Shown here: positions 51,541 through 59,990 of the stretch, piece by piece
Numbering within the stretch: the first letter of the stretch is position 1
Layout: each line of letters begins with the position of its first letter
Source of the DNA: Candidatus Thorarchaeota archaeon
GTDB lineage: Archaea > Asgardarchaeota > Thorarchaeia > Thorarchaeales > Thorarchaeaceae
Direction of reading: 5' to 3'
NCBI GenBank assembly: GCA_020348985.1
Contig: CP070761.1
Span: forward strand, 1,521,249 to 1,585,248
DNA length: 64,000 nucleotides
Program-made: the position numbers and the translations under genes
Notes under the pieces: model-generated
What the model was told of the DNA's origin: nothing
Database searches by the model: none
The model's input: the letters and a program-made list of their open reading frames with translations, nothing else

Positions 51541-53370
51541 TTACCTAATATCCTTCAATCCGAGTCTCTCGACGGTTTCATCTGTGGGAATTCCATTCTT
51601 GTCCCAGCCGCGCAGCTCATAGAATCTGTCAAGACAGGCCTCAAAATCCGCTCTATCAACGAAAGAACGCATTCCCTCAGCAGGGCCAGAAGCAACTGGC
51701 TGCCAGAATCGTGGAGGGAGTTCATCATCCTTTCTTGAGACACCTTCTCTTACGTTGAATAGCCGAGTAAGGGTCTCTACTCTCTCTGCAAAGACCTTCA
51801 CACTTTCCTCATCGTATTCAAGTCCTGTGGCACCATTAAGCAAGCGAATCTTCTGATTATGGCTTAGAGGCAAGTGGTACGTAAAATGACATACAACAAG
51901 TGAATCTGTCAAGTGTTTCTCGTCCCTAGCCTTTGTCATGGATTCGACCACATCTATCGCTGACGAAATCGGCTTGTCAGTTGTTGATGGCCAACCTCTA
52001 AGGTGACTTGCACCTACTTCAGCAGTTGCATAGGAAAGACCCATCCCCTTCTTTCCTCGAGGGTCCCAAGCAGCCACAGATAGTCCCTTTACATGGACGG
52101 CAAGCTCTTCACTGCCTTTCCCAATTCTTTCAGCTGCTCTCCTCACACCGTTGGCCAAAATGTCACCAATGCCTTCTCTTCCGGCAATCATCTGGAGCAG
52201 TTCCATTGCCGCCGCACCATCGCCGAATCTCATGGAAAAGCCAAGATCATCTTCCGTTATGATGCCCCTTTCGAATGCCTCCATCGCAAACGCCAGAACT
52301 GAACCTGCCGCTATTGTGTCGATGCCGAGATCATCGCAAAGGTGATTGAGTTGGAGAAGGATATACGGATCGCTTATCCCCAGATTGCCACTCAACATAG
52401 CCTCAGTTTCATATTCGGAAGTTACCTCCACAGCCATCTTTGGAGCTCTCGGATCAGCTACCCTGTGAGCATGCGTACACCTCATTATGCACTGGGGACA
52501 TGACAAGTGCTGACCAGAATACCATTCATGCATAGCTTCAGGTTGCACCTTCTCGTTCTCTTCGAAAAAGCTTGTCTGCCAATTTCGTGTGGGAAACTGG
52601 CCACGTTCGTTGGAGACCTCAATAAGAAAAGATGTTCCATACCTCCTGAAGTCAAAATTCCATGCATCAGTGGCCATATCCTTCCATGAAGTAGTCACTT
52701 CACGATTGACTTCACTGATTGCATCGGAATCATATGCTTCAATCATACCAGAACCTCTGACCACAACTGCTTTGAGATTCTTTGACCCCATCACAGCTCC
52801 AGGACCACCTCGGCCTGTTTGATGAGCGAGTTCGGAGCCGGCCGCAGCAATCAGCGACAGATTCTCCCCTGCTGGACCTATGACATACACTATGTGATCG
52901 TCACCAAATCGCTCGCGTAGAATCCTGGTTGAATCGTGAATCCCTCTGCCCCAAAGGTCTTCTGCACTCTCTAGACGCAGAGAGTCATCTTCAAGAACAA
53001 GCACAGTAGGCTTGTCTGCCTTGCCTTTGACGCACAATACATCGTAGCCTGATTTCTTTATTTCCCTTCCCAGGGCGTGTCCACAATGTGAATCTAGGTA
53101 GAGCCCCGTGAGAGGTGACTTGGTCACTAACGTCCACCTGGCTACGCTAGGACCATTTAGCCCTTGCATAGGTCCTGTGAGGAAGAACAGAACATTCTCT
53201 GGCCTAAGGGGGTCGACTCCTGCTTCCAGTTCTCTATACAGTAGGTATGCTCCAAGTCCCTTTCCGCCCAGGAATTGCTCGTAGACACTTGTATCAAGGC
53301 TCTCCTCATTTGTGGATCCTGTTGACAAATCAACCCAAAGGATTTTGCCAGTCCAACATTCATGTGTCAT
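51541..53370 (-). CDS. Aldehyde:ferredoxin oxidoreductase family (tungsten, AOR-type)
   Basis: About 609 residues. Domain 1 (WTGKILWVDLSTGST, EQFLGGKGLGAYLLY) binds the tungsto-bispterin. AHQTGRGGPGAVMGSKNLKAV follows. The iron-sulfur ligands CPQCIMRC lie near residue 290, with the fourth Cys in DSLVVCHF near 495. The family oxidises aldehydes to acids, reducing ferredoxin. The substrate is unknown. Next to a methylamine-type cluster it might handle aldehydes from amine or amino-acid breakdown. ATG 53370 follows GGAGAG; TTG 53376 is less likely. It is on the same strand as the corrinoid operon but carries no 47-nt element of its own. Confidence 0.92.
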   Translation of the reverse strand: MTHECWTGKILWVDLSTGSTNEESLDTSVYEQFLGGKGLGAYLLYRELEAGVDPLRPENVLFFLTGPMQGLNGPSVARWTLVTKSPLTGLYLDSHCGHALGREIKKSGYDVLCVKGKADKPTVLVLEDDSLRLESAEDLWGRGIHDSTRILRERFGDDHIVYVIGPAGENLSLIAAAGSELAHQTGRGGPGAVMGSKNLKAVVVRGSGMIEAYDSDAISEVNREVTTSWKDMATDAWNFDFRRYGTSFLIEVSNERGQFPTRNWQTSFFEENEKVQPEAMHEWYSGQHLSCPQCIMRCTHAHRVADPRAPKMAVEVTSEYETEAMLSGNLGISDPYILLQLNHLCDDLGIDTIAAGSVLAFAMEAFERGIITEDDLGFSMRFGDGAAAMELLQMIAGREGIGDILANGVRRAAERIGKGSEELAVHVKGLSVAAWDPRGKKGMGLSYATAEVGASHLRGWPSTTDKPISSAIDVVESMTKARDEKHLTDSLVVCHFTYHLPLSHNQKIRLLNGATGLEYDEESVKVFAERVETLTRLFNVREGVSRKDDELPPRFWQPVASGPAEGMRSFVDRADFEACLDRFYELRGWDKNGIPTDETVERLGLKDIR

Positions 53371-53403
53371 GTCCAATCTCTCCGAATAGAAGGGTCACAT
53401 AGA

Positions 53404-53550
53404 CTATGAAACATCAATCCTTTTGATCTCATCCAGTTCCATGTCCCTCAAGTGAGTCAGTAATGCCATCATCACATCGTGAATGACATTGTTCACAAAC
53501 TCATTCATTGGAACCCTCTTTCCTTTCACATATAGCTCGATTGGAGGCAT
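53404..53550 (-). CDS. Small conserved-type protein (48 residues) upstream of AOR
   Basis: ATG 53550 to TAG 53404 encodes 48 residues: IELYVKGKRVPMNEFVNNVI, then a helix (VMMALLTHLRDM) and a last strand (LDEIKRIDVS). The strand-helix-strand layout, GGTGA 8 nt before the ATG, and the 33-nt gap to the AOR start support a real co-transcribed gene. I recall similar tiny archaeal proteins with an I-x-L-x-V-x-G-K-x-V-x-x-N-x-F-V start, but none with a known function. Confidence 0.7.
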   Translation of the reverse strand: MPPIELYVKGKRVPMNEFVNNVIHDVMMALLTHLRDMELDEIKRIDVS

Positions 53551-53662
53551 TGAGTGTGTCACCAACCTCAGATGATTGAAGACGGGTTTTTCTCTCTTTG
53601 GATGGGTTTATTTCTCTTCTTACGGGTCGGCAGAAGCCTTGCTTCAAAGCGCCCTCCGAATG

Positions 53663-53671
53663 GTTAATATA
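53663..53671 (+). promoter_or_regulatory. TATA-like box for the 655-residue membrane protein
   Basis: GTTAATATA lies about 60 nt before the ATG at 53730. The predicted leader of roughly 35-40 nt includes the ribosome site AGAGAGG. Confidence 0.5.
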
Positions 53672-53729
53672 CCGCCCCCATTTCAGACCCAGCCACGATA
53701 GAAGACCACTCTAGTAGAGAGGAATGAGA

Positions 53730-55697
53730 ATGGCTGACTCTGTTTCATCAATTCTGTCGCGTAGAACCCAGGAAGGAGAAACCTACGAGCCTATAGGCAG
53801 ACTAGCAGGCATTGGTTCTCTACTTGGAATACTTGCAGCAGCAATTGGGCTGCTGATGAGTGCTGGAACGTCATTGCTTCCAATCCCGTCCATTGGCGCA
53901 CTGATTCTGAGGAACCCCGATCACTACTTTTGGTCAGCAGTGTTCATGGGTGTGCTGGGAGTAAGTGCCTTGTTGCAGGCTTTTGGGTCTAAAGGTCTCA
54001 GAAAATACTTGGACTCAGGATATACGAACATTCTGTTTGCAATTGCAGGGATAGCTCTGGTGACAGCCATCTTCGCAGTACTAGGCGGAATTACACTGTA
54101 TCGGCCACGCCAAGTAGTAGACTATGTCGTAAATCTGATGTCATTGGGAGCCTTCTTTGCGATTACGTGGCAACTGATTTCAATCACTTATGTTGATTCA
54201 ACCGATTCGTGGATAGGATTCCTCGCAGGCATTCTTAATGCTATGTTCGTCCCATTTCTGGCACTTGGACAAGGGCTCAGCTCAACATTCACTTTCCTGG
54301 CGTACTTCGTTCTGTTGCTGGGACAACTATTTGCTCTACTATTCTGGTGGTCGCCAATGAGTATTGTCAGAGAATATGCTCGAAGCACGTCAAAGGCAAA
54401 GTTCGCCTTTGGTTTGGCGGGGCTTTTCTCATTCTTGTATGCTATTGTCCCGATTCTGATAGGACCGTTGTCGATCATAGAGGGCAGTGAAGTCTGGACG
54501 CCTTGGAGCACGATGCTCGACGAAACGCTGTTTGTCACTGACCCTGTCCTTATCTTCGGCCTAATGTCGGTCATGCTATTTTGGGTCATGCTCGGACCAC
54601 GTCTTGGTGCGAGAGAACTCAAGGTCGCACATGTTGGTGAAGACATAGTCAAAGGTGGCCCAAAGTGGTTTATGGCACTCCTTGCTATGATCGGCATTTT
54701 CGCGGCATCTCAGGCAGGGTCCATGGTGGCTGCCGTTGTGCCTAGCTATGGGCTGGCTCTCGCATTGAGTCCTGCTGCGGTTACGTTCATGATGGGCGCC
54801 ATATATGCAGGGCGAACAGACATCATAACCGGACTTCCTCTGGTTGTGCTCGGAGTGATGTTCTTGGTGCATCCGAATGTGCTGTCCATGTTCGTCATTG
54901 TCCCGCTCGTGCTTGTGATAATCACACAAGTCTTCTTGACCGTTGAAACCAGAATCAGAGGCTTCACCGGATTCTCACAGGGAGCTTTGACAGTCATTGC
55001 CACCGTCATCGCATCGGGAATCTTCATCCTATTCCTTTTGGGCGGGTTTGGAAGTGGGCCTGCGGCTATGTGGCCTGTTAACAGATGGTACCCAGTCGCT
55101 TTGATTCCTGGGATCTCTGTTCAAGTTCAGATGGCTACTATTATCACCTTGCCCTTCCTTGCACTGCTGATACGGAATGTATCTCTGGTTGGCTATGCCC
55201 ATGGTCGAGGAATGGCGGGGTCTGACTCCCTGGGTGCTATGAGCATTCTATTTGCTTTTCTGATTCCCATGATTGGTGATCCGACTGCCACTGTTACACA
55301 CAAGGCACTGACCGCGGCATCAATCCTGCTAGCACTCTATGCCATCAGTTTCGTGCTTGTTTTATCCCTGAATCTAAACCTTGCAGGTGAGGTAGAGGAC
55401 ACGGGCAACCCTTACGAAGGGATGTTGATCAGAATGTCTGCTATTGTGGGTATTGCGTTTGGTTCGATTGTTGCCATAATCACAATGGCCACATTCTCTC
55501 AGTTCTACGTACGGCCGGCTGACGCAGCACTTGTGATTACACTACTTGTAACGCTAGTCGTTGGACTAGAGGTTCTTGGTCTGGCTACCTGGCTCATTAC
55601 GGGTGTAAGACTAGGAATGCTGAGAAGCGGCTGGAAGTACGTTTCCGCCGAGGAAGCAGCACGAAGGGCAGAGATGATAGTACCACTGGCAGAATAG
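53730..55697 (+). CDS. Polytopic membrane protein of unknown family (about 16 helices)
   Basis: About 655 residues, almost all hydrophobic helices, with a short cytosolic N-terminus (ADSVSSILSRRTQEGETYEP) and a basic/acidic C-terminal tail. There is no charged transporter motif, P-loop or obvious catalytic residue. A longer extracytoplasmic or cytosolic loop lies around residues 255-275 (IIEGSEVWTPWSTMLDETLF). ATG 53730 is preferred over 53724 from AGAGAGG spacing. I do not recognise it. The surrounding genes are unrelated. Confidence 0.78.
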   Translation: MADSVSSILSRRTQEGETYEPIGRLAGIGSLLGILAAAIGLLMSAGTSLLPIPSIGALILRNPDHYFWSAVFMGVLGVSALLQAFGSKGLRKYLDSGYTNILFAIAGIALVTAIFAVLGGITLYRPRQVVDYVVNLMSLGAFFAITWQLISITYVDSTDSWIGFLAGILNAMFVPFLALGQGLSSTFTFLAYFVLLLGQLFALLFWWSPMSIVREYARSTSKAKFAFGLAGLFSFLYAIVPILIGPLSIIEGSEVWTPWSTMLDETLFVTDPVLIFGLMSVMLFWVMLGPRLGARELKVAHVGEDIVKGGPKWFMALLAMIGIFAASQAGSMVAAVVPSYGLALALSPAAVTFMMGAIYAGRTDIITGLPLVVLGVMFLVHPNVLSMFVIVPLVLVIITQVFLTVETRIRGFTGFSQGALTVIATVIASGIFILFLLGGFGSGPAAMWPVNRWYPVALIPGISVQVQMATIITLPFLALLIRNVSLVGYAHGRGMAGSDSLGAMSILFAFLIPMIGDPTATVTHKALTAASILLALYAISFVLVLSLNLNLAGEVEDTGNPYEGMLIRMSAIVGIAFGSIVAIITMATFSQFYVRPADAALVITLLVTLVVGLEVLGLATWLITGVRLGMLRSGWKYVSAEEAARRAEMIVPLAE

Positions 55698-55702
55698 AGG
55701 GT

Positions 55703-55720
55703 AGGTGAAGCAGCTCACCT
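55703..55720. terminator. Short hairpin after a plus-strand gene
   Basis: A 6-bp stem AGGTGA/TCACCT with a 6-nt loop, 6 nt after the stop of the membrane protein and before the convergent GDPD gene. No clear T run follows, so the call is weak. Confidence 0.3.
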
Positions 55721-55812
55721 TCACACCGGCGTTTCGTAATAAGCAAAGGTGCCGCATGTGGTCATCAAGAGCACTAATAGGTAGTTCAAGAATAGATTGC
55801 CGGAAGCACTAC

Positions 55813-56565
55813 TCACCACTTGTCATGAACATGCTTCTTCATTATGAAATCATCAACGGCATCAACTGCCAATTGGGGTAGATCAGTTATGACACCGTCA
55901 ACCCCCATCATCAATTGCTCGGTAATCAGCTCTTCATCGTTTATTGACCACGGATAGACCTTCAGACCAGCTTCGTGCGATGATTTGACGAGCTCCTCTG
56001 TCACAAGCCAGAAGAGGGGGTTAACTGCATTTGCGTGAAGATTGCCTGCATACTTGGCCAGTTGGTCTATCTCAGTAGAAACCAAGACTGCTGTCACTGC
56101 ATCATCATTCAGGGCTCTGATGATACCCAAGCTGGGGTGATTGAACGATGAGAAGATGACTTGATCAAGCATGTCGGTTTCAATGACCAAGTTGACCGCT
56201 GCCTCTTCGATGCCAGTGGCCTTCAACTCAATGTTGACACCAAATCGTCCGCGAGCAAATCTCAAGACTTCCTCGAGGAGTGGAACCTTTTCACCACACC
56301 CTGCATCGAGGTTGAAAAGAACATCCAGGGTTGTCTCATCTACATTCCCGACCCCGTCTGTGGTTCTTGAGAGCTCTCTGTCGTGCATACAGACAAGGTA
56401 TCCATCCGATGTACTCCAAACATCAGTTTCTATCATGTCTACGCCCATTTGCCAAGCAACTCGAAAAGACTTCATCGTATTCTCAGGTGCATGCCCTGCG
56501 GCACCCCTATGTCCAATCACAATGATTTCTCTCAGACCCTCATCTCCAAGATATCCAAGTTTCAA
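55813..56565 (-). CDS. Glycerophosphodiester phosphodiesterase
   Basis: 250 residues with the GDPD signature: VIGHRGAAGHAPENT (His, Arg, Glu), MIETDVW (Glu, Asp) and CMHDRELSRTT (second His). VNIELKAT and VYPWSINDEE follow in the TIM barrel. No signal peptide, so it is cytosolic; it cleaves glycerophosphodiesters to glycerol phosphate and alcohol. The start is uncertain: TTG 56565 gives the full frame, while a GTG at the VIGHRG position (56520) would give a more compact protein. It follows the small DnaJ-type zinc protein gene by 19 nt. Confidence 0.88.
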   Translation of the reverse strand: MKLGYLGDEGLREIIVIGHRGAAGHAPENTMKSFRVAWQMGVDMIETDVWSTSDGYLVCMHDRELSRTTDGVGNVDETTLDVLFNLDAGCGEKVPLLEEVLRFARGRFGVNIELKATGIEEAAVNLVIETDMLDQVIFSSFNHPSLGIIRALNDDAVTAVLVSTEIDQLAKYAGNLHANAVNPLFWLVTEELVKSSHEAGLKVYPWSINDEELITEQLMMGVDGVITDLPQLAVDAVDDFIMKKHVHDKW

Positions 56566-56584
56566 AGCATCACGGGGCTGTTAT

Positions 56585-56881
56585 TCAATCATCAGGTCGA
56601 GCAAGACCAGTTCCGCCGCACCGCGGACAGGTTTCCGTGCCCTCTATTCCCTTTATCCTTCCTGACCCGCCGCAGTAGTAGCAGTCAGCTGAAGGGACGT
56701 CGAGTGATTTGTCAAAACCCTTGGCTACCGCGCTTCCTAGGCCAATCAGAACAGCGGCTATGAACATAGTCACAAGGGACACAATGTAAAACTCCGCAAT
56801 CGGATAAAGTATGAAAGCTGCAGCTAGGAACAAGAAGACTCCAGAGATAGCCAATAGGAGACCTTTCCTTGCCCGATCCAT
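56585..56881 (-). CDS. Small membrane protein with DnaJ-type zinc-finger tail
   Basis: About 98 residues. Two hydrophobic helices (LLLAISGVFLFLAAAFILY and FYIVSLVTMFIAAVLIGLG) are followed by a soluble tail with CYYCGGSGRIKG and CPRCGGTG, two halves of the CxxCxGxG zinc motif of DnaJ-like proteins. In DnaJ this module binds unfolded protein or redox partners. Here its role is unknown. ATG 56881 is preferred, with AAGGTG upstream. Probably co-transcribed with the GDPD gene. Confidence 0.75.
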   Translation of the reverse strand: MDRARKGLLLAISGVFLFLAAAFILYPIAEFYIVSLVTMFIAAVLIGLGSAVAKGFDKSLDVPSADCYYCGGSGRIKGIEGTETCPRCGGTGLARPDD

Positions 56882-56994
56882 AGGAAACACCTTGATTGCG
56901 GCTGGAGTGATTTCCGAAGCCGACCCTTCAGGTAGAATCGCAGGCGACTCTCAACCCGCCTATGCTAAATACATTACGGCAGTGGATTTGATTG

Positions 56995-57234
56995 ATGTCC
57001 CTAAGAGAGAACTCAAAAACAATTCAACTCCGCTTCATTAAGGTGAACACAATTCCCGTAGTCATTGACCATACTTGTTGCACAGGCTGCGGGGACTGTG
57101 TCAAATCCTGTAGATACGGTGTCTTCGAAAAACTCGACGAGACTCCGGAAGTCGCCCATATTCAGTTTTGTAAAGATTGCGGAACTTGCGTTGAGGATTG
57201 CCCAACCCAATGCATTTCCTTCCGAAATGACTAG
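56995..57234 (+). CDS. Small 2[4Fe-4S] ferredoxin
   Basis: About 79 residues with two complete cluster motifs, CTGCGDCVKSC and CKDCGTCVEDCP. A low-potential cytosolic electron carrier is expected, a suitable partner for the AOR-type and FrhB-like enzymes, though none is adjacent. A TATA-like GCTAAATACATT at 56964-56975 puts the transcript start close to ATG 56995, which would be leaderless. GTG 57043, just before NTIPVVIDHTCC, is an alternative that gives a more typical ferredoxin length. Confidence 0.85.
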   Translation: MSLRENSKTIQLRFIKVNTIPVVIDHTCCTGCGDCVKSCRYGVFEKLDETPEVAHIQFCKDCGTCVEDCPTQCISFRND

Positions 57235-57269
57235 GTACAAAGGCTCCTAGAACGAAGGAAAGAGTATAG

Positions 57270-57296
57270 GTTTCACTTTAAAGAGAAGTGTGAAAC
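57270..57296. promoter_or_regulatory. Palindrome around a TATA-like core
   Basis: GTTTCAC, 13 nt containing CTTTAAAG overlap, GTGAAAC. An inverted repeat wrapped round an AT-rich TATA-like core about 75 nt upstream of the ATG at 57372 looks like an operator for that gene. Confidence 0.4.
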
Positions 57297-57371
57297 ACAT
57301 CGTGATAACATTCAAAGACAAGAGATAATAGAATATGAGAGTCTGTAGAGCGTTAGCGGACTGGAAGGACA

Positions 57372-58289
57372 ATGTCAACAAAGGACTTGTTTACGAAGTA
57401 CACTCAGCTGTACCAGAAGGGGCGTGCTAGAGAGATTGTTCCTGAAGGACCCTTCGTACGTCAACTCACCGACGTTCCAAGGCAAGGACTCGACCTTGCG
57501 CTCTTCTTCAAGGCAAAGAGAGTGAAGAACACAAGGCAGATTCACATCGGCGACCCAGTACCACCCGTAGTTGCCAGAGAAGAGGGTTTCTTGGAAACAG
57601 ATGATAATACCTTCCTCAGCCGGACACTATTGTCAGAATTCAGGACGGTGGATTATCTCAAGGCAGTGATATCGGCTGGCAAAAGACTTGAGGAGACCCG
57701 CGAGAGAGTCCAGTTTCTCAAAACCTGTCAAAGGATTATCGATGTTCTCCTCAGAAAAGCAAGAAACGTGGTGCACCTGGGCGATTTCGAGCCTTTTAGA
57801 TTTGACAGGCGTGTGTTTACCATAGAGGAGTACCTGAGCAAGAGAACCAAACTCGACAAGGTGGCAATTGAAGCCGCTTCAATCTCCTTTCATGTAGCTG
57901 AGCCCGACTACATTCTGATGCCTACTGGGGAGATCATAGTCTTCAACGACACATATAGCGTGCCTCATGGTGTGTTCTACTTTGCAGGTGGAATAGGATA
58001 CACATTCGACCAAGCCGAGGGTGCCGCTAGCGAGGAAAGGGTCTTCAGGTCTCAAGAAGACCTGAGTCTGCACGGAATTGACAGCGCTTACCTTGAGGGC
58101 ATGATGCTCAGTGTAACTGAGGATTTCCAGACCAGAGTTCACTCCATAATCTATGCAGATGTATGGAAGAAGGTCAAGTCACGTCCTATCGGAGTTAACT
58201 TTGGAGAGCAACTTCTCATTAAGGCAGACCCTGGTAGCGAGATTTGGATGGGTGTATTCGAGATATACCTCGCCCCGCCTAGAACATGA
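57372..58289 (+). CDS. Hypothetical soluble protein (305 residues)
   Basis: A cytosolic-looking protein without signal peptide or membrane helix. Features: a charged N-terminal helix, a helical middle (KRLEETRERVQFLKTCQRIIDVLLRKAR) and a beta-rich C-terminal half (PDYILMPTGEIIVFNDTYSV, FYFAGGIGYTFDQAEG). I recognise no family or catalytic motif. ATG 57372 with GGAAGGAC upstream is a firm start. Its 3' end overlaps the convergent membrane-protein gene by 11 nt. A palindromic site lies in its promoter region. Confidence 0.75.
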   Translation: MSTKDLFTKYTQLYQKGRAREIVPEGPFVRQLTDVPRQGLDLALFFKAKRVKNTRQIHIGDPVPPVVAREEGFLETDDNTFLSRTLLSEFRTVDYLKAVISAGKRLEETRERVQFLKTCQRIIDVLLRKARNVVHLGDFEPFRFDRRVFTIEEYLSKRTKLDKVAIEAASISFHVAEPDYILMPTGEIIVFNDTYSVPHGVFYFAGGIGYTFDQAEGAASEERVFRSQEDLSLHGIDSAYLEGMMLSVTEDFQTRVHSIIYADVWKKVKSRPIGVNFGEQLLIKADPGSEIWMGVFEIYLAPPRT

Positions 58290-59868
58290 TGGGGTCAAAG
58301 GCATCGATAGCAATTAGGACTGCTCTGAAAGCATAGATTCTGAACGTGTAGGTAATCGGAACATCGCTATGATTCTCAAGTAACGAGATTAATTCATCTA
58401 TTGAGCCGTCGCCAAAACCCGACACGAGTCCTGGTAGAGACTCGATTGTAATATTTTGAACCCCGTTGCCGCTGGCAATCATTATGTCTCCTGCAAGCTG
58501 AGCCAATGTTGTGTAGACAAGGTTCAGCCTTCCAAAGACATCAGTTATGTTTCCAGCCTGAGCAATGCGCATTTCCCAAGTGCCTTCAAGCCCACCTATT
58601 GTCGAAGAATAGGAATGTACAAGGTATTCTCCGACATCGCCGTCCATTTCATGAGAGAAGAACGAGCGACTGCATCGTACCTGTATGGTGTCCCATAGAG
58701 ACAAGCTCTCAACAGTTAGGGCATTTGACTTCATGAAGATCGTGTCAAGGTCTTGATAGTCATCAAGAATGAATGGATCTACGAGAATCCCTGTAGTGAA
58801 CCCGAACGATTCGGCTGATTCAGCGAGAAGCTCGGATTCATACAGAATAACTGAATCATCGATTGAATCGAAGGTGTTTCTCATGAGTCCCGAGAACCCT
58901 GCGATGTTGATTTGCCGAGCTTGACTCATCAAGTACTGCCATTCATTCAGGGACAGAGTCATGTCATATAGAACCCTGTGGGAGATTTGTGATCTATTGC
59001 ATTCGTCAATGACTGCATGTAGAACCTCTGTTGAGTTTTTCAACTCGTCAAAGACATCTTGAATCAGAAGTGTGGTTCCCAGATTCGCAGAATCAGCTTC
59101 TACGATATGCGGACGACTGGGTGACAGGACAATTGTGCAGGGAATTTGGGAATCATTGAGAACTGAGAACCAATCGGTAAGACGGAGCCAAGCCGCAGAC
59201 TCGGCCACATTCAGTCTGAAGCTCAAACCAAGGCTGTTGTTTGAGACCGATTTCACTATCTCAGTGGTAGGGCTGAATTCAGTGTATGGAAACTCAAAGT
59301 CAGACAAGGGTACATCAAGTGTGATTTCCGGGATGGCTCCTGGATGCGCAGATGCGATTGGAGTCTGACCCATTATGACTATAGAAATCGGAAAGAGAAG
59401 CCCAATTACGTTCAGAAAGATGAGCCAGGCTACTCCCTTCCGACCAAGTTCTCTCTTTGACCCTGGGATCCTGAAACGGCCGACTATAACTACAATCGCG
59501 CCGCAAAAAGCGTTGGCTAGCAGAACAATTATGAACCCTCTGACCAATGATGACAGTACGCCTAGAATGAGCACTGAAATGAGCATTATTATGAAAGGGA
59601 ATATTGCCGCGCGTTTCTCATTATAGCCCCTTAGAAGAATGGGTATGATGACAATCAATGGGATCACATATAGGGCCAACGGAAGAGATTCTAGAAATCC
59701 ATTCCGAGCGAGAGTCATTCGCACACTAATCGAAATCACGGTATATATGATAAGAAGCACGTCGAATAGAAGCACGGACAAAACAAACCGATGTAATAGC
59801 AAATCCAGTCTTCGGTCTGATTCTATACGAATTCTTGCGGATTCACGTGATGATTGTATCAGCTCCAT
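58279..59868 (-). CDS. Membrane protein with five to six N-terminal helices and a large extracytoplasmic domain
   Basis: 529 residues. A basic cytosolic start is followed by hydrophobic helices between about residues 28 and 170. The remainder (about 180-529) is hydrophilic, with Asn-X-Ser/Thr sequons, and is predicted outside the cell. Its alternating strands and helices (IPCTIVLSPSRPHI, VLHAVIDECNRS, QINIAGFSGL, GFTTGILVDPF) suggest a TIM-barrel-like fold similar in style to polysaccharide deacetylase or glycosidase barrels, but no catalytic motif is clear. ATG 59868. Unknown function. Confidence 0.75.
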   Translation of the reverse strand: MELIQSSRESARIRIESDRRLDLLLHRFVLSVLLFDVLLIIYTVISISVRMTLARNGFLESLPLALYVIPLIVIIPILLRGYNEKRAAIFPFIIMLISVLILGVLSSLVRGFIIVLLANAFCGAIVVIVGRFRIPGSKRELGRKGVAWLIFLNVIGLLFPISIVIMGQTPIASAHPGAIPEITLDVPLSDFEFPYTEFSPTTEIVKSVSNNSLGLSFRLNVAESAAWLRLTDWFSVLNDSQIPCTIVLSPSRPHIVEADSANLGTTLLIQDVFDELKNSTEVLHAVIDECNRSQISHRVLYDMTLSLNEWQYLMSQARQINIAGFSGLMRNTFDSIDDSVILYESELLAESAESFGFTTGILVDPFILDDYQDLDTIFMKSNALTVESLSLWDTIQVRCSRSFFSHEMDGDVGEYLVHSYSSTIGGLEGTWEMRIAQAGNITDVFGRLNLVYTTLAQLAGDIMIASGNGVQNITIESLPGLVSGFGDGSIDELISLLENHSDVPITYTFRIYAFRAVLIAIDAFDPIMF

Positions 59869-59990
59869 CTCAGTCTTGCGAGCCTAGTGCGTGTTGATAA
59901 ACCTCTTGACTAGTGTCCAGACTTGAGACATTCACTGATGGACCGGCAGGAACAAGAAGAGGTGCCTTGAAGGACAGTGTGGTGGAATCC

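Noticed and set aside
54188..54697. A 169-codon antisense frame inside the polytopic membrane protein gene
   Set aside because: Antisense of hydrophobic coding sequence commonly stays open; no start signal or family match.
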